Of a stretch of 64,000 nt of DNA, positions 1 through 14,100 are shown in pieces. Numbering within the stretch: position 1 is the first letter of the stretch; the number at the start of each line of letters is the position of its first letter. This DNA is from Hyphodiscus hymeniophilus (Eukaryota > Ascomycota > Leotiomycetes > Helotiales > Hyphodiscaceae). A program made the position numbers and the translations under genes. The notes under the pieces are model-generated. The model was given only the letters and a program-made list of their open reading frames with translations, did not search any database and was not told where the DNA came from. The DNA lies in the NCBI GenBank assembly GCA_016508695.1, contig VNKQ01000005.1, positions 1,116,001 through 1,180,000 of the forward strand. Direction: 5' to 3'.

Positions 1-76
1 ATATACATATACCGAAAAATAACAACTCGATCGACCTGACACACGTTCTATATCATCAATCCACATCAAGTGCAAC

Positions 77-1933
77 ATGAAGGCCGGAGTTTTGGCTGTC
101 GCTGCGGCGTGTGCGTCCGGAGTTGCTGCTGTTGGGCATCATGCTGCTCGTCGACATGCTCATGAGGCTTTCCATTTGGAGAGAGGTTTGTTGTTGACCA
201 CTGGTTCGGCTCCTGAGCCAACTTGCGGTTGCACGACTATTTGGGTCACCGAGACTGGAGCTCCTACCAGTATGTTGAATATACAAGACCCATTTGTCCA
301 GTGAAGAGACTGATTAAGTCTAGTTATTGGTGTTGCTTCCAAACCATCCTCAACGTCAACCCCAGCACCTCCGCCGCCACCACCTACGACGTCCTCGACA
401 TCATCGACATCCTCGACCTCCTCGATCTCAATTCTTGTGCCCACAAGTTCTCCATCCCCGGTTGTTCCAACTCCGTTAGCCACCACTTGCCCAACACCAG
501 GCGTCTACACGATTCCTGCCACTACAGTTACTCTTACTGAGTCAACGACCGTCTGCGGTGCCACTTCTACATCCGCCACATCAGGAATCAACACTGTTGG
601 AGGAGTTACCACTGTTGTCACCACGTCCACGACCGTCGTCTGCCCCTATGCAGCCGTCTCCACCTCATCGGGAGTGATCACAAGCACCATCTTGACTACC
701 ACCTATGTCTGCCCCTCAGCCGGAACCTACACTGTGGTCCCACCTTTGACCACTTCGTGCTCCACTGAGTCGATCTGGGTGTACCCAACCCCCGCTTCTT
801 ACGCGCCAGGCACTTACACTCAGGCCGAAGTTGTCACCACTGTTACTGAGACCGACTACGTCGTTTTTTGCCCATTCGCTACCCCTACCCCTACCTCAGA
901 AGCCCCCAAGCCAACCTATGTTGCCCCATCTTCCACACCAGAGAGCAGCACCCCTGCCCCAACATCGGCGAAGGCATCCCCCTCCCCAGCACCAAGCAGC
1001 TCACCTAGCTCTAGCTCCAGCTCTGGCTCGTCTAACTCTGGATCTTCCAGCTCTGGCTCGTCTAACTCTGGCTCTTCCAGCTCTGGCTCGTCTAAATCGG
1101 GCTCATCTAGCTCTGGATCTTCGTCTGGCCTTGGTTCTTCCGGCGACCAATGGGCGATCACATACACACCCTACAATGCTGATAGCGGTGCCTGTCTCTC
1201 GGCCGGCCAAGTACTGATCGACATTGCCTTGATCAAACTCAAGGGTTTCACTGCCGTTCGCGTCTACTCCACCGACTGCAGCACGCTCGAGAATGTCGGG
1301 TCCGCCTGCGAGATCTCAGGCCTGAAGATGATCCTCGGAATCTACATCTCTGACACCGGAATCTCGGGAGCCCAAGAGCAAGTCTCCGCCATTGAATCAT
1401 GGGGCAAGTGGGAACTAGTTGAGTTGATCGTTATCGGTAACGAAGCTATCTTCAACGGTGTCTGCTCTGCATCCGAACTCGCGACTTTCATCTCCTCATG
1501 CAAGAGCACTTTCTCCGGAGCTGGATACAGCGGACCCTGCACCACGACCGAGCCCCTTAACATCTGGCAAAACAACCAATCCGAGTTGTGCGGCGCCGTT
1601 GATGTCGTAGGCGCCAACCTCCACCCCTACTGGAATGCCGACGTATCCTGTAACGACGCAGGCTCCTTCGTTTCCTCCCAACTTGATATCGTCGATGCTC
1701 TTTGCTCCGGCAAATCAGGTATCAACCTCGAGACGGGGTGGCCCAGCGCGGGACTGTCCAATGGAGCAGCGATCCCTGGTAAATCCGAGCAGGCGACCGC
1801 CATCAACTCCATCAAAGCCGCGGCCGGTGGCAAGAGTGTCATGTTTTCGTTCTCCAACGATATGTGGAAGGCGCCGGGTGACAAGGACGTTGAGCAGAGC
1901 TGGGGAATGGTCGATGTTTTCCCTTCTCTGTGA
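77..1933 (+). CDS. btgE: Cell-wall GH17 glucan endo-1,3-beta-glucosidase-like protein (BtgE/Scw11 type)
   Basis: Exons 77-269 and 366-1933 (intron 270-365, GTATGT...CCAG), 586 aa. It starts with a hydrophobic Ala/Val-rich signal peptide, then a CGCTTIWVTETG motif typical of BtgE-like wall proteins. A Thr/Ser/Pro-rich region with Cys-containing repeats follows, then a Ser/Gly linker encoded by a 30-bp minisatellite, then the GH17 barrel. The barrel has the expected acid/base Glu in VIGNEAIFNG and the nucleophile Glu in NLETGWPSAG. Members of this family act in the wall on beta-1,3-glucan as hydrolases or transglycosylases. No GPI signal is visible: the protein ends soon after the barrel. The start was chosen because it directly precedes the signal peptide and phase is kept across the intron. 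The subfamily assignment rests on the N-terminal motif. Confidence 0.88.
1021..1140 (+). repeat. 30-bp coding minisatellite in the GH17 Ser/Gly linker
   Basis: Three near-identical 30-bp units start at 1021, 1051 and 1081, with a partial fourth at 1111. Each encodes about ten Ser/Gly/Asn residues. Units 1 and 2 differ by a single base; unit 3 is diverged. The period is a multiple of three, so copy-number change would alter linker length without breaking the frame. Confidence 0.9.
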
Positions 1934-2916
1934 GGGACTCGCTACCTCACACAAAGGTGTAGTGTGATCGGAGGTGGAAGTGGAGGTGGATGGTTGGATA
2001 GTTGATATGAACCGAAGGAGAGAGTGGCCGTCTGAAACTAGTGCCTATCTGTTCAAAAGTCAATAATCGATCAACCAGACTTCTACCGGTCGGGTAATTA
2101 TAATGTGGAAAGTGGAGGGGGCCGTTTGGAGGACTTGGGCTTGTATACAACACCCCCTTTGTAGGATAATTTCTAGTGTCTATTAATTCAATCACGGTCG
2201 ATCGCACTTCTTTCCATTCCATCCACGCCTCAAACCGTGAGCCCGGCGAGGAGGACCATGAGTGAAGATGGTAGGTAGCGCCTATGCAACGCTCCGGAGC
2301 CGAAAGTCCACCCCACCGCAACCGCACGGGATGAGATCACAGACGGATAGAGGAGGGTGAAACGTGAGGGAAAGGCTTTTGTTGTATCATAAGTACAATA
2401 CATACACATCCTCCCATGATGATCTGCTTTAATGAAGGAACAAGCTGACCGACTCGAACCGAACCCAAGTAACCACCAGGATCCTCCCCCCTCGTCAGCA
2501 GCCCCATCTCCTCCGTGATAAGGCCCCTCCATAATATATCTCCTGCTTCATAGAAAGCAGCTATCCCTACCCAGACTCCTTGCTAAAAGTCAATGAATGC
2601 TACCAGTATCTGATATCCAGATCAATGAATGACCTTCCATCGTATACGCCCTTCCGTCCATGCAATGCCGTAAATCGTAATCGTGATAAGAAACGCCGAG
2701 AATGCCGCGCGTCGACAAATGAAATCAATGTTGGTTGGTTTTCCCTTTCATAAATACCGGGACTCCTGTCCTACCCATCCATCCGTCAAGTCCCTGGTAT
2801 CATTGAAGAAGAAAGTGCAGCGTTGTGAGAGAACGCCGTGCGAGAAAATGTTGGTCGCCGAGGCGGGTGTGTATGGTTTGTCGTGGCGATCGAATATTAC
2901 GTTCACCCATATTTAC
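1934..2916. other. Intergenic, convergent 3' regions
   Basis: Lies between the 3' ends of the GH17 gene and the WD40 gene. I found no ORF here with protein-like composition and no RNA gene. It presumably holds the two 3' UTRs and terminators. Confidence 0.6.
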
Positions 2917-5390
2917 CTAGAATATCCCCATATTCGTTCCTAGTAGTGCCGCTCGTCTGCTGCGTTGTGTCTCCGTCCCTCGAGCCTTTGGATTTCTGAC
3001 GATCGTCTCATCCGAATCATTCCAATCATAACCGCGCTCCCTCCTCGTTCGATGTCGTCCAGCCGCATAACCGTCGAACTCATCGAGGCCATGGGATCCT
3101 TCAGCAGCGAAATTGCATCTCTCAAACTCCATTATTCCTCCTCTCATGCCATCACAATTCGCAATGATCAAGTCTTGGCCATCGTTCGTAAAATCTACAC
3201 CGCCGATCTCGCCAAAGAAGCTCAAAGTTTGCTTGCTTGAGAATGTCTCGGCATCAATGACATTGACAAAGTCCGCGGGCTCAGCTGCAACCAGCACCCT
3301 CTTTCCAGAGCCCAGTGGTGAGAACTTCAACTTCCTTACACCTGCCATCTCTGCGGCGATGGTGGCAACTGGGCAAGCAACCCCGGAACTCGAAGTCCAT
3401 TTTCGAGCATCCCAGATCTTGACTTGCATGTCTTGGTTTCCGGTAGCCACTGTCCAGCCGTCATCAGCCCAGTCACAGGCAAATCCGTAGTCTCGATGCC
3501 CCTCCAAATCTTGAAGAATCTCGCCAGTCTCGGCGTTGCAGATCATGACATTTCGATTGTCCCCAACAAGAACTCGAAGGCGTTGATCTGGAGACACTGC
3601 GCTGCAATTGACTGCTTGCTCATATTTGTGCTCGACAAGCAACTTGTTTGTGGTAATGTCGAGTATACGCATTGACATGTCATTTGATGCAAATGCGGCG
3701 ACTGGAGCTGACGAGTTCCGGGGTAGATATACTTGAACATGGTTGGTAATGCCATTCACGTGTTGTGTGAGAATACCTTCGCTGTGCCTGGTCTCTGCGG
3801 GTGCTCTGAGATTAATGAGTCCGTATTCGCCTGAGAACCCGCCAGCAACCAGGATATCATGTGCAGCCGTCAACGTCGAGATCTGTACGCCGTTGCCAGG
3901 GAAAGCATGAATTGGTTGTATGATCGGGTTTGTGAGATCGATGGCAATAGGTGTGGGACCTGATGGATCTGAATCACTGGCAGGGCTGTAGTGATGCACA
4001 ACCGATCTTCCAGCATAGTAAATGTGATCACGAGAACCACAAGACAATAGGTTTCTCAATTGGAAGTGTGACAAATGGACTGGATGATCAAAGTCCATCC
4101 TTCGGAACCGGAAATAGTCCTGGTCATCTGATAGTCTGGCTCCATTCAAACGTGGCTACGAGGCTGTCAGCATAATCGTTATGTCAAAAGCCTACCAATA
4201 CTAACATGCCACTGGAGGTGATTTCTGAGGTTTGCGTAGTTCCTGTAAGTATGTCGTCGCATTTGTCTTGCCTCGATTCTAGACACTCCGATCTCAGACC
4301 AGTTGATTCTTTGGATATCGCATCTTTCGCCCTGTAGATCACTTCTTACCATTGGGCCGTTATGTTCAATTTCTCTTTGATTCTCGATGGCAGGCAGCGA
4401 AGGGCCTCGAGGCGATTTCTTCACATCTCCTTCTAATGAAGTCGAGTGCGCCCAATTATAGAGGAACTCGGCAAGACCGAGGTTAAATTGATCATCCACT
4501 GGATCTTGGTCAGCGTTAGTTACTGTATCATCATTGAACCCAGTGAGATCCGAAGAAGGGAAATGAGAAGCGCTCAATTGATCTTGACTTGATATCAGAA
4601 CGATGTCCATATCAGGCGAAGGTGTCCAGCCTCCTGTGGGCCACAGATGCGGTGCATGTAGTGGTCCCAGGGCCATAGGTTGTTGGTGAGTAACACTTGG
4701 CGGAGAAATATCGGCCAATGAAACGAAATTGCTCAAAGGACTCGTATAGAGTTGAGAATGGTAGGGAAGGGGTAATGTACTGTTGTCATGGACTCCTCCG
4801 TGCAAGGCATCTGGCGCGAGATTGGCATATCCCTGCCCATCTTGTATGTGTTGCAGTTGTTGAGCCACCGCAGACATAGCGACGGGAAGATTTGAGATCA
4901 CTGGTGGAGCAGGTGGAATTTCGTCATCCATTGCACCCTCCTCGTAGACAGTAGAGTTTTGTGCAAAGCTCGGGGGGCCTGGGTTGTGGCCATGGTAGGA
5001 AAATGGCAGGTCCTCAATGGTCGTTGGTTGGTAGTGATCGTCCACAAGAAGTCCAAGATTGTGGGATCCCATAATCTCAGCATCTAGCATGTCCAGCTCG
5101 GCATTTAGCTGCTCTGCATGCGACGAAGTCATTGTCAAAGCTGCGCCGCCATCGGACATATCCATATCATCATCAGACGGAGCATCATCGAGGAATTCTG
5201 ATCTGTCCTCCACATCAGACCTCTCATCTTGGCCCTCCAAGCCCATGTCGATGTCGCTTGTAGATTTCGCAATGGGGGCGTGTTGCACAGGGACAGGAGT
5301 GTCACTCGGTCCTAAGTGAAGTACGCCGTCATTATTCGATGCGGTAGTCTCGGTCACTTCGTTCTGGAGATGTGAAGGATGGGGGAGCAT
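2917..5390 (-). CDS. WD40-repeat protein with long acidic N-terminal region
   Basis: Exons 5390-4206 and 4155-2917 (intron 4156-4205, GTTAGT...GTAG), 807 aa. Roughly the first 400 residues are low-complexity, rich in Asp/Ser/Pro. The second half is a WD40 propeller with blade motifs such as GFACDWADDGWTVATGNQD followed by MQVKIWDAR. The join reads ...NHLQWH|PRLNGARLSDD..., which links a conserved-looking pre-propeller segment smoothly to the repeats. It resembles the uncharacterised fungal WD proteins related to S. pombe SPBC2A9.03 (DUF2415 group); this is from memory and not checked. No enzymatic function can be inferred; a scaffold role is generic for the fold. The start is the first in-frame ATG. 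Confidence 0.82.
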
Positions 5391-7989
5391 GGCCGCTCTT
5401 CTGCTCGTGATCTGTCCTCGAAGTCAAATGTCATAGATCTTCGCAGCCGCCGATTTGCTTGTCTTTGTGTAAGAGCGCCAGTTTGTGTGCGACGATGGTG
5501 TAGGTTAGGAGTCGAGTTGGGTTCAAAGATGAGGGGTTACACTCGGCCGACGGCAACAATAGCGAGGCCAACGTATCTTATGCAGGCGCACTTTCCGGGC
5601 GAGGTAGGGCGTGGCCGTGACGATGTGACTTATTATGCGGTGCTGTTTCCTTGGGGGTCGCGGAGTGATCGGACTGGGGGTGAGTGATTCAGGCTCGGTA
5701 TTTCAGCGGAGTGATCGAATATTGGGGGGGCCGAAACGTGGATGGTGATAAGGTAGTTGAGGAGTGATATGTAGGGATCTTCGCCGTGGCGTAAAGGTGG
5801 AAAACGAGCTGTGATAACGCCATAATCATTACTAGTGAACACAATGAAATTTTGTGGTGAATATGGGTGCGACCTTTCTCTGTCTCTCTTTGTCTCTCTC
5901 TATCTCTGCCTCTCTGTCCAGGAGTGGGTGAATGAAGTGAGTACATACCCGATTCCCCAGCGCTAGTTGTGCTCCTTGCGTGGTCCAGAGAGTTTGCTGG
6001 AGAAAGAACGGAGAATTTGGAGATTTAACCAATCGTGTGTATACAAATACGAAGTACGATGACTTGGAATAGAGCTGGCTACTCGGACTCTCCAATACTC
6101 TCTTCACTTTGCTTCGTCTCCAAAGCCACCTCTCCAGATCCAGCCACAATGCGGGAATAGACGGTAGGACTTCGTTACTCGTCCCGGATCAATCTGGCAT
6201 CCAAGGGCATCGCTTGCGGTTGTCCAAACTCTGGTCTAGTCATGACTTGCAGCAACTGCCTGGTCTCGTGCGTCGCGATGCAGATGCGCATGCAGATGCA
6301 TGAAGGAAGGACGAATGAGGAGATACTTGCAGCCGCAACTAAGGAAAACACACTTCCAAACTCTACTTGAATACAGGAACTTTTGCTGTACCGAGGGGAA
6401 GTGCAGTGAATGATCGGACGGACAATCCCAGCGAGCTGGATGGAGCCCTCGGCGCGGATGGTGGATGGTGCGGGATGGGGTGCCACTGCTTTGTGCAGCC
6501 AGTTGGTGTGACCGTGGGGTAAGGAGCTTGAAAGTCCCGATTGATTGACCGTTGCTCATTGCGCAGAAGCAGGGTCGAGAGCGTCGTGACTGCTCATTTT
6601 TGAGGAGCTACATTGCTCCAGAAGCTGCGAGCTGGCCTGCGCAAAAGGTACTTTGGTCCATCAGTTACCAGAGGTCTGAACCAACAGCTACAGTAAGAGG
6701 GAAGTTGCAGGAAGCCACAGTCAGTCGCATCTCATGTTCAGGCTGAATGTTCTTTTCTTTATTATTTATCGGTGGGAGAGACTCTACCAAAACGGGAGTC
6801 TTCGTGTTCATCGCCGCCACCTCTGCAAAGAAGGCTACGAACGAACTTACGGACTCATTTTCAATGCTCTTCCTTCTGAGAGCAATCACATGATACATAC
6901 TGTGAGATTGAGAAAGAAGATATATTTATATCACACCGCTCTTTCCAGTGACGGCTACTTGCTTGTTCTGAACGCTTCCATGAATATAGAATGTGATATG
7001 TGACGGTGTGGCCACCACGAGAAGCTGGAATGGATACACAAATGCAAATATCCGTAAATCGTGCACCGAGACTCAGTTCCCTGCAGGGCGCCGAATTTTC
7101 TGTCATAATGATCCCCCTCCAGGCGCTTACACACTCTTGCTTGGGTCTCGGGGCACAATTGCTTGCTTTTGATGAACTTCCTAGTGCGATTTTATCATCT
7201 GTATGAAGGGCCAGGTTGAGATGGTTCTTGTTGTGCGTCAAGAGTCTTTCAAGTAATTAAGCTAATGTATTGCTCATTCTCTATTAAATTCAGAAAGGTT
7301 GGATTTTTCTCGACTTTCTCTGCAGGAAGTGATAATTTCGTTCTAGTTTCGATTTTGAAGACTTTTTTTCTCTCTGTTTTCTTTATTGTTATTTCTTTTT
7401 TTACTTCCTTTTTAATGCTTACATTCTATTCTTCTTACTTCTTACAAAATGTAAAACTGATGAACAGAGACCTGGTTGCAAACAGGATTGTTTCCGATCT
7501 ATTTGTTCTCTTCTATGTTTACCAGATCATTGGTCAGTAGTGCTACCCGCAGTACATATACATTCTCATATCATTCTGCAGACTTTCATTTGGCTTGAGG
7601 AGACCCGAGGTGCTCGTGAAGAATCTGGTAATTTCAAGGCATGAATTCGCTCACTCCAAGAGATTCATTCAATAGAGGTCCCAATTTTAACATTTCTGGA
7701 AACACGACCGAGCTATCATGTAAGAATTAGGCATTTTATAACATACATATACTTGAACGTAATGAGTAAGCTTAAGCACCGAGCAATTTTTCTCGAGGAT
7801 ATATATTCCCAACTTCAACTTAAATCAAAGCCTAGAACATTGAGTTAGCCACTTCTTTCTCAAGGCAACTTTCGTACAGCAGGAGTGCTTGAAGCAGGCG
7901 ACACGTGACCTCGGTCATCCGGCCAAAATTATCCGGAAGCAGATCCTCATCCTCATATCACTACGAACGCTTTTACCCTTGCTTAGAAT
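5391..7989. other. Long divergent intergenic region (2.6 kb)
   Basis: Separates the WD40 gene (minus) from the Zn2Cys6 gene (plus). It contains an imperfect CT microsatellite at about 5874-5921, giving a GA-rich element upstream of the WD40 gene. A pyrimidine- and T-rich stretch lies at about 7290-7440. Short ORFs occur in all frames, but none has domain-like composition. Just before the Zn2Cys6 start there are several CGG triplets (about 7910-7940), which could be regulatory. Confidence 0.5.
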
Positions 7990-10342
7990 ATGGCAGCTTG
8001 TGATATCTGTCACCGCCGCAAGGTCAAGTGCGACTCAGAGGGTCCACATCCTTGCTCTAGGTGTTCTGGGACTTCTTTACAATGCACGTAAGTAGCAGGA
8101 ACTTGGTTTTTATGGGTGCCATTGATCTGACTATTGTTAGATTTAAGCTTGCAGATGCACATAAGGTGCGTAGGCGGAGGAAAAGAGCTTCAATTACAAG
8201 CCATTCTTCGCAGGATAGCTTCCAGCCTGTCCAGATTGCACCCAATGTCGCCAGTATGAAGCCTCACTTGACTGCAAGCTCCAAGGCACCACCCTTGCAC
8301 AACCTCGTTCATTCGGGTAGTCAAACACCCCAAACATTTGTACCAACTATGGAAGACATCGTGGAAGAGGAGCTTTCTCGGACAGCTCTCACCCAGTTCT
8401 ATCAGCGCGGGATAACCGGCGACTTGCCCTGGTTCCCTTACAAAGACGGCCACGACATAAGGATTGCCTTCATTGGTACTTCTGCTTCAAACCTAGCCCA
8501 ACTGGTGCAAGGAGAGCTCAATGCACACAATAATCACGATGCTTCACTACACTTTCCTTTCCCATCCATTCGACCTCCCATGCCATGGAAGCCTCACAAG
8601 GAACAGCCCCTTGTCAAATGGTACTCGAAAGTTGCTGAGAATGCTGGTGCTTTGCCAACCAAAGAAGTCAGGGACGATTTAGTGAATTCTTTCTTTGAGA
8701 AGATTCATCCAGGATTCGCAATTGTCGACGAAATCGAATTCAGGACTAGATATGCGGATCCGGAAAACCCTCCCCCACTTCTACTTCTCCAGTCTGTACT
8801 TCTTGCTGGTGCTCATGTCTCGCAGCATCCCAAGATTGCAGAATCTCGGTCTCTGGTCAAAATGGCTCTATTCAGACGCGCGAAAGCTCTTTTCGACATG
8901 CATTTTGAGAACGATCGAATGAACTTGGTGCAGAGCGCGCTTTTATTCACGTGGCATTTTGAAGTACGTAAATCTTGAACATTCGAAACCTTCTGTTAGA
9001 TAGGACCTAACACTCTACATAGGGGCCCGATGACGTCTCCTCAAACGCTTATTACTGGGTTGGAATCGCCTGTCGTGTTGCCTTTGGTCTTGGAATGCAC
9101 CGAGATCTCGGGCCTTCATCGTCAACTAGAATGCCGTTAGGTGATACTCGAATCTATCGACGTATTTGGTGGACATTAGTCCAAGGTAATTGTGCCCATT
9201 ATTTTTTTATCCCTCTCACAGCTGTGTTCGGAGCTGCTAGAGGTGACACACGTTCCAAGACATGTGTCTAGCCGTGGACTCCTACTCAGTGCCCCTCAAA
9301 CCTTTCGGGAAGAAGTCATACTAACCCGATGTCCCTTACAGTGGATATCCTCGCCAGTTTACATCATGGCCGTCCACCCATGATCGATCCTGATGATTTT
9401 GATCAAACACCTCTTAATGCAGATGATTTCATTGAATACTGCGGACACAGAAACCAAAATATCAACATCAACTATTGCATTCAAAATTCAAGCCTCTGCA
9501 CTATTATCATCTCTGTTCTCAAGTTGTCTTCGCCAGGTTCATTACGACGATGTCGTTTAAGTCCGAACTTGTTGGAGACCCAGAAAGCTCCACTTGACTC
9601 TCGACTGGTTGGGTGGTATCTACGCCTCCCTTCCTCTCTTCTCGATGCCTCGAGTAAAAGGTCGGACTTTTGGGCATTGCAAATTCAACTTCACTACAAT
9701 CTTACCCTTTTGCATTTGCACCGAATTACCATTGATACAAATCATTCCAGCAACAATAATCATTCAAGCCTCGATCAGCAGAAGTCGCTGAGCACTCGCC
9801 ACACAGCAGCCCTCTCAATTGCCAGGTTATTCGACGACATTATTACTATGGAAGCTATTGAAAGATGCTCTTTTACTTCTCTAACAGCTTTGTTATCTGC
9901 TGCCATTCAAATGAGCTACGAGGCACGCTCCGCATCCAGCAATGGCGAGGTTGTACTGGCAATTCAATCACAGAACCGACTTGAAAACATGTTGCCTGCA
10001 ATGACGGCAATTGCAGCATATTGGCCGAGCGCTGAAGCAATTGACAGTATCTTTCGCAAGCTGTCCATCGAAGTCAAGGAGCAAATGAAGTCGCACTTTT
10101 CGCGGCTTGAATCAATGCGTGATGACTATGCAGCCTCTGCCACACCTGAGGTCACGTCAACCATCGACCAAGTAACAGAATTGGCTTCATGGGACCCAAA
10201 TTTCAACGGTTCTTTGGCTGCCGGGTGGAGTAATATCTTTGGAGTTGGCGATGCCAATCCATTCGAGAACTTCGAGCCATTGGGGCTGATGGACAGCTGG
10301 CTCACGATGCCCACTGCTGAGAACAGCCGGAATGTGGGCTGA
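7990..10342 (+). CDS. Zn2Cys6 transcription factor with fungal-specific TF domain
   Basis: Exons 7990-8087, 8141-8963, 9023-9185 and 9342-10342; 694 aa. Residues 4-32 form a binuclear zinc cluster (C-X2-C-X6-C-X7-C-X2-C-X6-C, beginning CDICHRRKVKC). A basic linker with HKVRRRRKRA follows. The middle homology region (Fungal_trans) includes YYWVGIACRVAFGLGMHRD and RIYRRIWWTLV. The zinc-cluster exon is very short and is easily missed by ORF calling. It lies 0.8 kb upstream of the exporter gene on the same strand and about 7.5 kb from the amidase/SDR pair, so it is a candidate regulator of this neighbourhood. That link is inference from position only. Subfamily not recognised. Confidence 0.88.
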
Positions 10343-11121
10343 GTATGGAATTATCTACCACATCACATCACAAACGCACATGGCTACGGATCCCAACCAT
10401 TCAGGCTAGAAAGAACGTTACGACTTTTCTTTTTGGCGACTACACGACTACCCATCTCAGAGAGGCACATATTTCAATCGCCCACTCCCGTCAGAACTAT
10501 CCAGGTGAAAGTCATGAATATCTTTCCGCCACGAACTCGAATGTGCAGCGTCTTCAATTCGTGAGGCTTTTGGAAAGCGAATTATCCGGTATCATGTTCG
10601 AGTCGACGGCGGGACGTTTCCATTTTGTTAATGATACGTCGTCGACTGGAACTCGCGATGTCAATTCTGTTACCTCTCAGCCGTGAGAAATCAGTTGAAT
10701 GGCTCACCACTCTTGAAATTGGATTAATATTCATAGCTAGTCCACGCATGCTGCATGACAAAGCAAGTCAGGGGCTGGCTTACTGGACAAGCTGCATGCG
10801 GCGTATAGCTAAGGCTCCGTGATTGGTTGATGGAAACAGTTGTCTTCCGTTCTCCAATAGAGCGATCCTATGTGGCTGCACTCATGAGTTTCTCCGCCGT
10901 TGGAACCAATTGAATATCTCAATCAGTGATCACAAAACAAAATTGACAGTTGCGGTACCGACCGTACTCGCTTCGCGTCCTCCAGTACCGACATCCGCGA
11001 AAAGATTACACCTCATTACAGCCATCTCCTCCGTGTGCTGCTGTCGCGCAGTTCTTTCGTACTTGTCTGTTAATACTGTGACCTAAGTGAGCACGTCCAA
11101 CCATCAAAGTTGCCCGTGACA
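10343..11121. other. Intergenic, presumed promoter of the exporter gene
   Basis: No convincing gene. Holds the 3' flank of the Zn2Cys6 gene and the 5' flank of the ArAE gene. The CGGCGCCG palindrome found in the two divergent promoters downstream is not present here. Confidence 0.5.
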
Positions 11122-14100
11122 ATGAATGACCAGCGGCAGCCAGTAGCTCAGTATGGCGATAATTCGGACATCACATCTCAGCCTTCTCCAGGCTTTGAAA
11201 GCATGCACAATTCTGCTTCATCGGATACTGCAAATACAAAGAGGACTGTACCGATCAATCCAAAAAATGAGACTCAGCAAGAGCAGACAGCGGCAGCATC
11301 TCCCGCCAGACCATCCGTAATAGCGAGAGTATGGAGAAAGCTGGGTTTCAGCCCAATGGTGGTCATGTTCATGGTCAAAGGTGCTCTCCCTCCAACGATA
11401 GCTATCTCGATCTACCAGCGTTATTCGGTAGCAGTCAATTACCTAAATCTTGGATACGTTATGATTGTAATCAGCATCTTAACTGTCCCGGTGTTGCCAC
11501 GCGGGAAGTATCTTATGAATTTGTTTATCACTTTGGTAAGTCCTGATCAATGCCTTTGATGCCCCATGAATTCACGGTTCGATAAATCATTGCTTTCGAA
11601 TCAATCGGAAACGCAAATTCTAATTAGTTATCCGACTAGATAATGACTTGCTTCGGCGCCGCTATGGTCTTGTTCGGCCAATGGCTTGGTATCAAGGCAA
11701 GAATTGCTACTACTCCAGCCAATGCTACGCTTGAAGAAGCGTCCGGTTACAATTCATCAGCGAGTACAATCAATGCTATATTCATGATCATCAACGTTTT
11801 TGGCATCAACACTCTTAGAGCAGCAAGACCAGCCCTTAGCATACCAGCTGTCGAATATACAATCTTCATTATGATTGGCTACACATACGGTGCTCAAGAA
11901 TCGACCGAAGAACGCAGCATTCGTTTCGTCAAGGAACTACTGTACAGTTTTCTCACTGGTCAAGCCATTGCAACTGCCGTCTCAATGCTGATCATCCCAA
12001 TTTCTTCAAGAAAGGTGTTTTTTGCAGAAGCGGTAGGGTTTCTTCAAAGCTCCCGTGGGCTGCTGAAAGCGCAATTGGCATTTGTCGAAGCTTTGGAGCA
12101 TTCTGAGTTGTGTGATACCGCCGTACCCCCCATTAGCTCGAATCCGGAGGATGAATCGAAGATTCAAGATGAACGTGATGAAAACAAAGCATCAAAAAGG
12201 ATTGGATACGCCAAGAAAGTTGCGACTCTGAAAGCAGCTTCTGCTGGTGTCCTTGGCCTGAGCGGCAAGCTTCGAGACGATGTGGTTTTTGCCAGGAGAG
12301 AAGTCGCCTATGGCCACCTGGGTACTTCAGATATCCACGAGCTGTATCGCCTTTTGAGAAACATATTGCTCCCGATCTCGAGTCTCTCCACCGTTGCAGA
12401 TATTTCAGAACGCCTGAAAAATCGATATCGTGCCGATAGGAGGAGGTTCGAGGAAATGCAGTGCCCTGAGGCTAGGTCCGCAGATTTTACAGCCAAGGAG
12501 CGCTCAAACGAAGAAACAGAATGGAAGGAATTGATCAGGGAGCTACATGCCTCATTCGAACCGGTAGTTCAGGTGCTTGACGAAGGCATCTTACACGTAT
12601 TGATACTGCTCGGCTTGGTACCGCAAGCGAAAAAGCCAGCTTCCAATGCAAAAGCGAAGCCAGATGGAGGTGCTGCCCTAGACGACGATGTTGAGAAGGG
12701 TGGCTTAAAACCAATACCGGGAGACTCTATCTTTGGCAACTTTCTGGATGCGGAAATTCAGGACTTTCGCAAGCAGAGAACAGACAGGCTTCAGGACTGG
12801 ACGAAGGGACGAGGGCTTGAATCCGTCTTCCACGCAACAGCGTCTACAAAGCATGTTCAATTTCCATCTCAGCCTCTTCGGGAAGGCTACAGGAGTCTTA
12901 AGCTACTGCGTGAAATCCGAGCCTCCCAGAGACTCCATCTCATTCTTTATAGTAAGTTACCGTGGAGCTGGAGAGTTCCTATCTGGTATATTTCAAGAAT
13001 TTGGTACAATATGCACCTTTAAAGAAAAGATTCGAATTGTTCGAATTACTTCAGCGATTAGGATTCTGATCTAGGAGTTGAATTCCCTCTTTACATTTTC
13101 AGAGTGAAGAATTGCTAAGCCCTCCATGTTCTACAGTGGAGTACCTCCTTTACTCGGTAGCAAAAGCAACCCTGGAATTGGTTCGGTTTGCAGAGTTGAA
13201 AGTAGACGACGGAACGATGCGGAAAAATCGATTAATTCTTCCCAAAGCCAAGATCATCTTTAAGTGGATCAAGGGTCTCATTGATGGGGACGATTCTGGC
13301 GGCCCTGACATTGACAAAATGGATCACATGTAAGTTCCTCAACCCAACTATTGTTCTGTACCGAGAAACAAAACCGGACTTTTCTACTCAAACGACACAT
13401 ACTGAGTCGATTCTACAGGACGAACAATATTGAAGACATACACCTTGGTGATTCGCTACGAACCCCGAAGGATCCGGAACATTTACCTCCCAAGAATGCG
13501 TTACAGGGTTTCGAAAACCACCTCAGGATTATACCAAAAATGCTAGGGTCCGATTCAGCGAAGTTTGGCCTCCGTGTCACAATAGCAGTGATGAGCATCG
13601 GAATTATGAACTACCTTCATCAGACCCACGTGTTCTTCATTCAGCAGCGCATTGTATGGAGCTTGGTAATGATGTAAGAATTCCAATAAAACTCAGAACC
13701 TCTCCTCCATCGACTTCCAGTGGTTCTGACATTATCCCAGTGCTATCGGAATGAATCCAAGCTCTGGAAGCGCAGTATTTCAGCTCATCGGCAACCTCAT
13801 ATGCTCAGTTTTTGGCATGGTTTCTGCATTCGTCAATTGGTATATCGTGGACCAAAAGACACCAGGCGTTATTGTCTTTTTTTGTTTGTTCATGATGTTC
13901 TACTTCTATTTCGCTGCCAGGTATCCCAGGTTTCTAGTTTCTATTGTCGCTGGGGCAATTACACATGTTCTCGTCATTGGTAAGTCTCAGGCAAGGGATG
14001 ATGCGATGAAATTCAGCGCTGATATAGATCTAGGGTACGAACTTGAAGTCCGCGTGATAGGTCTGAAGCAAGCCACTGCAACTGGTCAACCGTATTACCC

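Noticed and set aside
1588..1598. CGGCGCCG copy like the promoter palindrome
   Set aside because: Lies inside GH17 coding sequence and lacks the flanking words.
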